A stretch of DNA of 64,000 nucleotides, taken from positions 806,001 through 870,000 of the forward strand of contig PDUO01000008.1 in NCBI GenBank assembly GCA_003008705.1, in the 5' to 3' direction. Source of the stretch: Pezicula radicicola (taxonomy: Eukaryota; Ascomycota; Leotiomycetes; Helotiales; Dermateaceae). The translations under genes and the position numbers were made by a program. Positions 11,501-21,518 of this stretch are shown one piece after another; positions within the stretch are counted from its first letter, which is position 1, and every line of letters starts with the position of its first letter. Below the pieces are notes generated by a model that had not been told where the DNA came from, made no database searches, and worked only from the letters and a program-made list of their open reading frames with translations.

Positions 11501-12503
11501 CCCTGCGAAAGTCTCACACAAATTCACCCCTGCCCCCCGGCAAGCAAACATTCCTGTATGTGAGTTTAGACGATAATATTATGTCACGAACCGACTATGT
11601 ATCGCCCAATCTGAACATTGCACAGACAGGAATTCTACTTGTTAGTTGCATATTTTCCAGCTGATATCTGTACAGTGTCAGAGCACGTTCTGATGAATAC
11701 AGGAACCAACCTGAAAGAGAACTCACCAAATCCAATCGCAAAAGAATTAAAAGATTCAACGACCAATGGTAATTGCATCCACGAGATTTCACAAGAAATT
11801 TGATATGTTTCGAAGATCGCAATCATCCAAACATACAACAAATCAAACCAACCCCAGCAAGATTGAATTCTTTCATCGCAAAAAAAATCTTAGCATGAAA
11901 TAAACAACAGACTACATGAGAACTTGAAACTTTGAGGTTTGATTTTTATGTGAAATCCGAGCACTTGATAGAAAACAAAATAAAAATAGATCGATACAGT
12001 ACAATACACAAAACATATCAATTAACTTGCAAGAGAACAATGAAATTTACCATAGCCAGCTCAGCTAGCGCTTGCGAAAAATGGTTGCGAGATTCTCGCA
12101 TCGCAACCTGGAAATGGCAACCAATGCTTGCTTGTGGCCTGATCTACACTAAGCGCCTGAATTAAGCGACTAGCACATGCTAAATGTCAAATCGAGAGGT
12201 TCCGAAAGGGGAATATGTTGGTTAAATATTATAATACATAAATCTTATAAGCAACACATATTAAAAAAATTCAAGCTTTGTACAAGTCACGCTTATAAAA
12301 TATTGGAATCGGCTATTAGACTATGATTCTATCAGGGCTTGGCTAGCGTGGTTTTCAGGATATAAGGTAAGCGTTGCGAAATGCGAACGTGATATAAATG
12401 CCTTAAGATATCCCTTCCGCAATTGCCTTCTCATGACTTCAACCAACAACCAACTTCACGATACGATCCACAATACTACTACAACACTTCAATTACAATA
12501 ACC
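8545..12503. other. Long intergenic region, no supported gene
   Basis: About 4 kb with only short, non-ATG or unconvincing frames. The first part is the upstream region of the DHA1 gene, with TATATATA near 8733. There is a perfect 10-bp inverted repeat (AAATGTACTG at 9558-9567 with its complement at 9582-9591). A low-copy degenerate repeat lies around 10837-11070. An 8-bp stem lies at 12083-12090 / 12101-12108 (GGTTGCGA / TCGCAACC). The composition is AT-rich from about 9.9 kb, consistent with decayed repeats. Confidence 0.6.
10837..11070 (+). repeat. Degenerate local duplication with TGACACGGGTA motif
   Basis: The string TTGACACGG or TGACACGGGTA appears several times here. Related contexts are TTGCTCGGTTATTGACACGG near 10840 and TTGCTCAAGGTTACTGACAC near 11041, with CTTGACAC...GAAATTA between them. 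It looks like a decayed tandem duplication. Confidence 0.45.
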
Positions 12504-14634
12504 ATGTCTCACGCTCAAATTTCACCAGCTCAGCTCCAAGCACTTTTCGATATCTTGACCCACTATGAAACCTACTCGGAGATCGAAGACTTTAAATGGC
12601 CAGAACCAATCAACTCATACGGACATCCTTTCAAGAAAGATGTAAACGTAAAAACAACCTCACCAATCCTCCAGGTTCTCCTCTGCAAATTCGTGATAAA
12701 CACACCCGGTATAAAGGGCGTGACACCAGAACTTTGGCACGATAGGATCCAAGGTCTCATCTCCAAGCTGGGAGAAGCTGAGTTATCGGAGAGTTATGAT
12801 AAAGGTGCAATGGGTTTACGGAAAACTCTTGCTACTGCCTATGCAGTCGTTTTCGAAAATGTCGCCAGAGGCGCTTTGGGAGGCTGTCCAATTGATCCAG
12901 CTAGTAATCGGAATCTCCCGTACGATATGTCCAATCCAAATGACCTCATGCGAGCTTGGGACACTGCTGTCCAGGGATGTCTGTACGGGGATCTGATTGA
13001 TGAGCTCGCTGAGCAAATACTGCAAACGGGGAATGTCGAAGATCATTCGCCTATGGCTAAGGCTGCTTGTGAATACGTCATCATTATGTGAGTCCCAAAG
13101 TTCAGACACCGATTTCATTCTGTAAATTTTGATAACTGATAGCTCGGCTTAGCATGGCATTATTTATGCATTACATCTTCGTGCTATCTCCCGATGGCCA
13201 ATATCTTGTCAAACTCATCAAGAATACCCACCGCATAACACCTTATGCTATGATCAAACAGACGCTTTATGTTGGCAATGCGGCAACCATGATAAGTGGA
13301 ATGATGAAACTGCTGCTCACGAAATTGAGTGTGAATGGTTTGGCGAGCTCTTTGGGACTCAGTAAAACGTCGTCAGATAAAGGAATGAACTTACTTCAAG
13401 AGTATGGAGCAAATCCCCATAAGATATTTACTTTGGGTTGGTTGGCTAACGGAATCAAATTTCTAGAATTCTCTCCAGAGTATTGGGCTGGGATGAGGGG
13501 GATTTCAAGGACCACGCCGCAGCGATTGAGAAGGATAAAAACGGGCCAAGCAAAGAGCACCTGAAAGCAATAAAGACCTTCATCCAGGAGCCGCGGGCAA
13601 CACACGAAAAGATACGTAAAATCAGTATGGAGCAGTCAAAATCCATTGTGACTGTAATCCTCAACTTCTACAATCCGGATCTAGTCAATTCCCTCTCGGA
13701 ATCACAACATACCCAACTTCTCGAATACTACGCAGCACACCTGTCTATTCGCGACCGTCAAGAAATTTCAAACGTCTTCTGTAGCCAAAGTCCAGATCTT
13801 TTTACACAAGCTATCCGCGACGTGATAGCAACAGCTGAACCCCTCATCCGTTCCGTTCACAATGCTGTTAATCTCAGCGCATCTGTGACAGATGCACAGA
13901 ATTTTATAGACGACTTGATCGTCCTAAGTAAGCACAAGAAGACGGAGAATAGTACAAAAGATGCACAGGAATATATCCCTCCATCAGTAGAAGACTACGT
14001 CAGGCTTCTACACAAACACAAAGCTAGTATCTTTGGCTTTTATCGCCAAGTTCTCAAAAATGACCCCGAACTAGCTGGTACTTTCATCGCTTACGCAAAA
14101 GATTTGTTGGCTGAGTTTCGTCGTCCACCTGCCTATGATTCGCTGGAAACCAAGGAGAAAACTACTGAAAATGCCGGGAATGGAGCCGCAGGTTCTATGA
14201 CAGAAGTCCTCACAGCAATATTCTCCCAGCTTTCCCCCGCGGACCAGACAATGGTTTTGAAATCGGTAGATGCACACTCCGCCTACCTCAACTCACTGAA
14301 TGGTTTCTCCACGTCGAAAATGAATGCCGTTGTTGCCAACACTTCGTCTACAACGCACGGTCCAGGCATGTACCTTCCACGATGGCAATCCTTGCTCGAC
14401 GAAACACTTATCACACCAGCATATTTGGGTACGAATCCTGTTCGCCGAGGTAAGGATGTCAAGTATAAAAGAGGAACGGGACTTCATCAGAAAGCGAAGA
14501 AAGAGTGGACGTGTACTGTGGATCCTCAACAGGTGTTGGGACAAGTACCGGAGGCCCCTGATGTGACTATTGTGAGGACGAAGCTTGGGAAGCAGTTCAA
14601 GGAGATTTTGAGGAATATGGAAGTAAAGGCGTGA
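12504..14634 (+). CDS. PX-associated domain (PXB) / DUF3818 protein lacking a PX domain
   Basis: A 662-residue protein from three exons: 12504-13087, 13153-13401 and 13479-14634; the introns are 65 and 77 bp, the second with a GGCTAAC branch point. The frame is open upstream of 12504 but the first ATG there is MSHAQISPAQLQALFDILTH. That start is typical of the N-terminal PX-associated domain, followed by SPILQVLLCKFV, LGEAELSESYDKGAMGLRKT and a DUF3818-like C-terminal half (ASIFGFYRQVLKNDPELAG...). Family relatives such as yeast YPR097W/Lec1 bind phosphoinositides and have a PX domain between these parts; I see none here, so membrane or lipid binding is only an inference. The second acceptor (13477-13478) was chosen because it alone restores VLGWDEGDF in frame. 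Confidence 0.82.
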
Positions 14635-15115
14635 TTTTGATTATCTTGATTTATAGGCTTGAAATGATCTACATTGATTTTGTGCTTTATCACGTTTAAG
14701 TGAAATACTCAAGTGAGATACTCAGGTAAATTCGAATAGTTACCCAACCCAGGTGAGTTACTCAAGCTAAGGTAAGTGGTCACATGACTATTACCATATA
14801 CTCACTATATTCAACTCAAAATAATGTCTAGTATTGTTGGTTTAGACATGAAGTATTGATTCTACTGAATCCAATTTACCAAAATTACCTCAGCATTACC
14901 AACTTTGCGCAGCGTCTCTAGACAGCAGCAGGAAGTCGATCCTTCTAAAGAAAATAAGAAATAATTTAAACAGAAGCTAGCACGTCGCTTATTTGTTGCG
15001 ACTCAGTTGCTGAGACTTCTCATTTTCGCTGCAGATTGCATCTTAGATCGACCGAAGGGTATCAAACTGAGAACATAAAGATACACCTGTCTTGCAGATC
15101 ATGCAGTAGTGCAAG
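14635..15115. other. 3' flank with short GAGTTACTC repeat patch
   Basis: Contains a repeat patch at 14694-14778 (AAATACTCAAGTGAGATACT, then AGGTGAGTTACTCAAGC), in the reverse orientation relative to the 6.4-kb array. No gene is seen. Confidence 0.55.
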
Positions 15116-15636
15116 ATGACGAAAAACCAATACACCGACGACGAGCTAGCTCGCTTCAGCGACCACCAGCGGAGCGTTAAAGAGGAATTCTCTAACCTAA
15201 AGGAGGGTTATTTCAGCGACACCCCCCCCCCAGAGAATTACCTTACAACCTCCAAGAGAATCAAACCGCCACTAAAGACAACAATCGAAAAGTGCAAAGA
15301 ATTGAGACACTCACAGCCCAACGAGACCTTCTCATTGCTGCCGCCGCCGACCTGTCTACGGACAACTTCATGTTGATCAATAGCATCCTGCAAGCGAAGC
15401 TTCACAACTTTCGACCTACCCTTCCAAGATTATTCTACGCCACGTGGTCACGAGCGCAGTGCCACATCGAACAAGACACGTATACTTCGGTTCCGGCGGC
15501 GTCCAATGTTCTAGAGCTACAATTAACAGAGCTCGTGGCTCATCAGCTGGCTAGTGATTTGCTGCAAGTAATACTTTATACTAAACATTTATTACGGCCG
15601 AGGATGAACCTAAGCGACAGAACTCCTTACTATTGA
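15116..15636 (+). pseudogene. Possible small orphan gene split by a poly-C frameshift
   Basis: An ATG-initiated frame (15116, MTKNQYTDDELARFSDHQRS) runs into a run of ten C bases at 15222-15231. A second frame continues to 15636 with a coiled-coil-like stretch (KVQRIETLTAQRDLLIAAAA). Adding one C to the run would join them into one frame of about 170 residues. I do not recognise the product. It could be a real frameshift, a sequencing error in the homopolymer, or a chance pair of frames. Confidence 0.35.
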
Positions 15637-16013
15637 ATTATCACCAGAGACACTTGCTCTTATTCATTCATTTCTTTGCTTTGAAAACGCACAATAACTG
15701 AAATATACAATCTCAGGATTTTTAGAATTCCTGCAAACCAAGGTACGTAAAATGTTTAGTAACACAATGAAGTACTCATAAAGTGGCTTACTACGACCCC
15801 AACTTCCATCGCCTGTTCCTAAAGAAGAGTGACTAAATTGTGGAGCAGGGTTGAAGTCTCTAAAATAAGAGGAAAACAAAATGAAATAAAAATAAAACAA
15901 AACATTGTGCAAGCAAGTCTAGATCAGGTCAGGAGGGCTTTGAGCATTGAATAGCGCATCATCCTCGTCAATCCTGAGGTCATATTGTACTAGCCCCATT
16001 CTAGGAGTAGCCA
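15637..16013. other. Intergenic, nothing recognised
   Basis: An AT-rich 377-bp spacer downstream of the DJ-1 gene with no supported feature. Confidence 0.5.
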
Positions 16014-16751
16014 TTATGACTGAGGAATAACATCAGCAATGGACCATTTATCCGCAAATGGGTCCGCACTGGAATCCAGTGCGCGACTATACTCCATGAT
16101 AAGCGCAACCTCCTCTGCCATCTGTTCTCCCCAAACAGCTCCAATCCAAGCAAGAGCAACATCTATGCCAGCACTAACGCCCGCAGCTGTCCAAATATTC
16201 CCATCCACGACCCACCTGGCTTTAGCAATCCAATGTGTCTTAGGCCCCAGTTCCTTAGTATCAGACCAAGCACTTTTATTAGTCGTCGCACGCTTCCCGT
16301 CTAAAATACCGGCTTGTGATATAAGAAATGCACCCGTACAGACTGTAAGTACATATTTAAGACTCGGGTATCGTTCCTTGACAAAGGTAGAGACGCTGGC
16401 AATTGTCAATGCATCACGTCTGCCTTTTCCGCCTGGTATCAAGAGCACGTCTAAGGGAGGTGCGGTTGAAAAGGTGTGGGTTGGGACCACGCTCTGGCCG
16501 AAATTGGAGTTGAATGGACTATTTACTGGATTCGTATGTGCCGTGGAAACTGGATCGAGCGTTTCGGCGAGGATGAAGAGATTTAGAGGGGTCTTTGTGG
16601 AGAGGATATTGAGGGCGTCGAGTGGTCCGAAGGCGTCGAGGGCTTGGAAAGTAGGGAACAGGATGACACCGATATTGAGGGGTTCTATGATTGTTAGTTG
16701 ATGGATTTGCTTGGGATTGAGAGTGAGAGTGTACTTACTTGAAGAATCCAT
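16014..16751 (-). CDS. DJ-1/PfpI (ThiJ-like, class I glutamine amidotransferase fold) protein
   Basis: A 227-residue protein. Although the whole span reads open, 16685-16738 is a 54-bp intron (GTAAGT...CAACTAACAATCATAG) whose removal gives MDSS-KPLNIGVILFPTFQA, the expected family start. The exons are 16739-16751 and 16014-16684. The nucleophile elbow is LTVCTGAFLISQAGILDG, with Cys near residue 120 as the catalytic candidate, preceded by the PGG loop (LLIPGGKG) and followed by WIAKARWVVDGNIWTAAGVSAGID. This layout is that of the isonitrile hydratase/AraC-N-like DJ-1 subfamily. It is probably cytosolic, and the substrate is unknown. Confidence 0.9.
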   Translation of the reverse strand: MDSSSKYTLTLNPKQIHQLTIIEPLNIGVILFPTFQALDAFGPLDALNILSTKTPLNLFILAETLDPVSTAHTNPVNSPFNSNFGQSVVPTHTFSTAPPLDVLLIPGGKGRRDALTIASVSTFVKERYPSLKYVLTVCTGAFLISQAGILDGKRATTNKSAWSDTKELGPKTHWIAKARWVVDGNIWTAAGVSAGIDVALAWIGAVWGEQMAEEVALIMEYSRALDSSADPFADKWSIADVIPQS

Positions 16752-17559
16752 GTTGGCACGCTGCTCTCGCTACGAATTACTGCAACTGAGTTGATGAATT
16801 GAGAGTATTGCACCAAGCATTTACATACTTATGGACCCGCTGAGGATGTAGGACATGGGATGTAGTTATGCCGCAAACGCGCCCTACATCCGACAAGCAG
16901 CACTGCTGCTGCAGTAGTGGGGTAAGAGCTTACTTGTATGACCAGGTGGGAAAGCATGGCTAAAGCTCTTCTAGGTTCAGGCAGTCCTGCTACCATCCAA
17001 AGGATAGGCAGCTGACTATCAAACCTTCCATAGGGGAATATGAGTTAATTTGAGTAAGAGGGGTTTGAGCAAGTAACTGAGCGAGGATGAGTACATCCAC
17101 TGAGCCACCAAAAGGAACACGATGGCGTCCAGTGAAGAAGTAGTGCCAAGCTCGACGAGAAAAGAACCTGGAACGGACGAGGCATAATAGCAATCCCCAA
17201 AGGGAAATATATCCTACCGTCTGGTGAGTAGGAGTATATCTTCACCTAAGGCGTGACCTGCTCCAGCAGACGATTCTCTTGGGATTTGCAGCGAGATGCG
17301 GCCGGCTGCAAGCCCTATGATGTAAGCTGATGCGCCAGTAAGCGGCCGGTCTTGGCGTGTCAGCAAGGCGCATGCGACCGCATCTCCAAGATTGCATTTG
17401 CTCCAATAGGTAAACTCCGACGATTAACTCCTCGATTAACTCCTCTTCTCTACATCCTCATCCTCATCCTGATCCTCATATATAAGCCACCATGTCGACC
17501 TCTATTTTCCATAGACATTCTTCTCATCCAAGCCTTCAATTTCTACGAAATCACCAGCC
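16752..17559. promoter_or_regulatory. Divergent intergenic region with TATA box for the FMP52-like gene
   Basis: TATATAAG at 17479-17486 lies about 74 bp before the ATG at 17560. An upstream ATG at 17492 opens a 27-codon frame that overlaps the main start out of frame, but it may lie upstream of the transcription start. A small GAGTTA/GAGTAA patch is present near 17040-17085. Confidence 0.5.
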
Positions 17560-18367
17560 ATGCATCTCATCCTGACCGGAGCTACAGGCCTTGTAGGCAG
17601 CGCAGTCCTACAACATATGATAACTCAGCCCAGCATAACCACCATCTCAGTACTAAGTCGACGACCCGTTCCCCAAGCAGAAGGACACGAAAAGGTCAAG
17701 GTGATAATTCAGACCGACTTCACTACATATCCATCTGAGATATTGGAGCAATTGAAGGGTGCTCAGGGCTGTGTTTGGGCCCAGGGTATCAGCCAGAGTC
17801 AAGTTGCCAAGGAGTGAGTAGTGCTACACACCCTTAAACAAGAAAATAATATGGATAAAGTACTAATTGGTGATTTTGCGATGTAGAGAATATGAAAAAA
17901 TCACCTACGACTACCCAATGGCCGCAGCAGAAGCATTCAGCAGCCTGACCTCCCCCTTCAAATTCGTCTATGTTTCCGGCGAAGGAGCAACCACGACCCC
18001 AGGCCGATTCACACCTCTCTTCGGCGTTGTGAAAGGAAGAGCAGAATCACAACTTCTCGCGCTCGCGAAAAGTCATGCTTCGTTCAAACCCTTCTCCCTT
18101 CGAGCTGGAGCTGTAGATTCTAGTGCACATACCGAGATACATAAGTTTATTCCTCAGAGAACAGGAATGATGAAGGCTGTTGAAACGGTGGTACTACCGG
18201 TTATGAGGATATATTCTTCTATAATGTGTCCGACGAGGGATCTGGCGAGAGTGCTGACGGATTTGGCAATGGGTGATGGAGAGCCTTTGAGTGGAAAGGG
18301 AGTGGTTGAGGGAAGTGAGGGGAGGACGTTGAATAATGTTGGAATGAGGAGACTTGTTGGCTTATAG
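17560..18367 (+). CDS. FMP52/TIP30-like atypical short-chain dehydrogenase
   Basis: A 244-residue Rossmann-fold NAD(P)-binding protein from exons 17560-17813 and 17887-18367 (73-bp intron, GTGAGT...TAG). The N-terminal nucleotide motif is TGATGLVGSAVLQHM (residues 6-20). The second exon carries YEKITYDYPMAAAEAF, then FVYVSGEGAT and GVVKGRAESQLLAL, as in fungal Fmp52 and animal HTATIP2/TIP30-like proteins. Yeast Fmp52 is associated with mitochondria; no presequence is evident here. The exact reaction is unknown. It lies divergently from the DJ-1 gene, a common chance arrangement. Confidence 0.85.
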
Positions 18368-19386
18368 GGGCAATACCTGTATTGGTGATGAAGGATGCAT
18401 TTGCTACCTACTGCAAAGCAAGGTAGAGAAGCTTTGGGTTGGCGCGGGGAGGAGAAAGATAGCAAGGGCATTTGTGCTAAATTTACGTAATACTGGATAC
18501 CTGTATATCTATAAGACTTCTTGTTTTGTCTACCAAATTCCACCTCATCTCTAACCTTATTTTTGTTTTGATTGAAACAGGTGTATGTTTGACTCTGGGT
18601 ACAGAGGCAGTTAGGGTCTTTTTGGGGTCGCTAACCCCCTCTCCTATATATGATTGATATTCTCTAAACCATGAACGGTCGTGAGTACAGTATTAATTGC
18701 TTTTCCAAGAGACCTCTTTGAATGGATCTCAGTTGACATATTAGAGATAAACTTGACAATGATATAGTTCTTTGTACTATATAAATACATCATCACAGTT
18801 GAGATACAAGCAACAATTGGTAAAACATATATGATGTTCAAGTGACTGATATTTTATGATTCTATGATCATCTGCATCTAAATCCATCCCCTTAAAACGC
18901 CATCAAGCGCCGATCCCAAGAAGAGTAATGAATAAGTAGGTTGGTAGTACATAATAAGAAAAAAAGGATAAACGAATGCGCAAGGGTAGGTAAGTTAGGT
19001 ATAGAAATAAAAAGGGTAGATGCTATGATATGCAAGGCAGCAAAGTTTTTTAACAGCTGCGAAAAGTTGGTCGTTTTGCCAACGATGAACCCCCAAATAC
19101 AAAAACTCCTGAAAATGTTGGTATCAACAAACATTGTTCCCAAACAAAAAGGAAATATCAAACTCGCTAATATCGCAGGGCTATGCCAAATAAAACAAAA
19201 AATCAAACTCTCTCATATCGTGACATCGGTGACACTCATTCTCTCAGCTGCAATTGCTGTAAAAGTAGGTAGAAATCGTCGTCGAACAGGCCGTCAAATT
19301 CTTTCATTTCGTCTTTCATCTTCTTGTTTGTTAATTATAATTTCGGGTTTTGACTTGGATCAAGTTTGCTTTGCTTGTTGTGGAGC
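18368..19386. other. Intergenic, AT-rich, nothing recognised
   Basis: A convergent spacer between the SDR gene and the Uds1 gene. It holds only short uninformative frames and presumably both 3' untranslated regions. Confidence 0.5.
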
Positions 19387-21518
19387 TTAGAGAAATCCAG
19401 CTGTTGTAGCTTGATATGTCCGTTGTGGGAGTTGAAAAGTAGTTGCACTGAGCATCTCGCCCGAATTATCCTGTGAGAGTTCGGGCGAAGGAGCGAGACC
19501 TTCAGAGTTCTGAGACTGATCTCCCATACGCGTGATCTCCTCTTCGACATCAGCCAACAGAGCATAGACGTCCGAGTCAGCGTAGATCTTGATGGATGCC
19601 ATGGACTGAACATCTTTCCTTGAGCGAGAGAATTCGCGTTCAGGTGAAGCTACTTGTACAGGAACGGGCTCAGCTAAGCGTTGGGGACTTGGTACTCGGG
19701 ATTGAGGTTTGGTGGGTGAGCGTGGTGGTGTAGAGAGTGCATGGACTGAAGATTCGTAACTACGTCCTCCCAGCTGTTGCTCTTGCTGATGTTCTTCTTC
19801 TGGTTTAGATGGTAGGATCAGAGCTGCAGCAACATGCTCCAGTAACTTTTGGCGTACTCGCATTCGTCGGTTCTCCGCATATTCAAGTTTGGTTGCCCAG
19901 TCGTCGATGGATGTGTCGAGTTCGGAGAGGGCTTCTTCTTGCTTCAAAATCGATTCGTGTGAGAATCGAGCTACACGTGGAGATCGTAGGTAGGAGCAGA
20001 TTCTATCATGTAGGTTGCGGCGGCCTGACCGAAGGGACTTATGAGTTTTACGGAGGTAGTCACAGCGTTCGTCAAGAGCCCGGAGTTCCTATCAAATATT
20101 AGTTATGGTTTTGATAAGAGAATGATGAGGTAAGTACTCTTGATAGAGCATCGACGTCCTTAGAATTAAGGACTTCGAAGCGAGATGCTTGGCCCATGGC
20201 TTGTTTCCTGAGGGCTTCTAACTCTTGTCGCTGCAGTACTGTGTTCACATTTGCTGCGCGGTGTCCTTGAGGTAGTGTCTCAAAAGCTTTCTTCTCCGAA
20301 GACGGGCTACGCGTGCTCTTGCTTATTGCTCGCTTCATCGGGCTGCCTCCCGTCTCTTGTCTTTTCTTTGGACGACCGCGATCCATAATTGATGCTGACG
20401 ATTCCGACTCTCCTCTTCGGTGGCCAAGGTTGTGTCCAGGTCGTTGATGTGTGGCTTCTGATTGTCCTCTGCTGCGTCCTGCCGACTGTTCCCATGGCCT
20501 CTCTGGTTCACGGCCTTCTGGGGCGGAGAAGGGGGTTTCGACGAGGGTGCTGGTAGAAGAGAGGGGAGTGAAAGGTACTTTGGGGTGAGGTGAGACGCTC
20601 ATATTCATCCGACCTGTCTTGGGTGGAACATCTGGAGCTAATGGGTCTCGGCTACCACTATCAGATCTTAACCTGTTGGAGTAAGACCTTGAGCGGAGCA
20701 GACGAGGAGCTGTAGATTGAACATTGGGAATGACGAGGGGAGCTAGGACTTTGGGCGAGATTGGTGGAAGTTTTGGTGAGGTTGAACCAGGCCGACTTGG
20801 GGCGTCCATATAGTCTTGTCCAGGCAGGTTCTCGAGTTCGGCGTTTTCGTCAAGTGCTGGACCTGATATACATGATATCATGCTCTCACCGAACATATGC
20901 TGTCTCCAGCTATTCCCCGGTGCGCTAATTGAGCGTTCGTGAAGAGGTGGCCGGCCCGGGATCGTGGCTTTTCCACGGTTAGTTTATGATATGGGGGCTT
21001 CAGACCAAAAAGAACTTACGAGAATCCATAGCAACTTCCTGTACTGTGGTCATGGGACCCAATTCAGGTACACTGACTTTTCTCCGGCGGACCAACGTTT
21101 GCTCTTTTTGTTGCTTCCTAAGAATATTCTTTCCATCTCCCTGACCTTGGCTGAATGTCTGTTCTGTCGCCCTTTCTGCATCTGATCCTTTTCTCCCTGT
21201 CATAGTTGATATTGTTGGCAGCTTGTCCTTCCCTGGGAATAATGTGAATTTGCGTGATTCGCTGGGTTGGTGCATCCTCCAAACGTATCTCTCCTTCTCT
21301 TCTGTGGGTGTGGTGGTGGCGGTTGTTGGAGCTGTCTCGGTGAGCTGTTGGTGAAATTTAGTATGTTGCGGTGCTTGATCTCTGCGGCAAATGCCTACAT
21401 TTGTCCTGGACGAGTTGCTCGATGAAGAATCTGGTGATAGCTCCCGGGCAATCAAATTATTCAGACCTACGTTGCTGCAGTTGTTGGTGTTAACCATGAA
21501 ATCGGCGATGTGAGCCAT
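19387..21518 (-). CDS. Uds1-domain protein (up-regulated during septation protein 1 family)
   Basis: A 676-residue protein of three exons: 21020-21518 (ATG at 21518), 20138-20967 and 19387-20088; the introns are 52 and 49 bp. Most of the first two exons encode a Ser/Pro/Arg-rich disordered region with many possible phosphosites (SRPGSTSPKLPPISPK, RLLRSRSYSNRLRSDSGS). The C-terminal exon has the Uds1 helical domain starting near residue 444: ELRALDERCDYLRKTHKS, SGRRNLHDRICSYLRSPR, then EEALSELDTSIDDWATKLEY. Uds1 proteins are linked to septation in yeasts; a role in cytokinesis here is inferred. The domain ends about 130 residues before the C-terminus, which is again low-complexity. Confidence 0.86.

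Noticed and set aside
17492..17575. 27-codon upstream frame before the FMP52-like gene
   Set aside because: The TATA box at 17479 implies transcription probably starts after this ATG.
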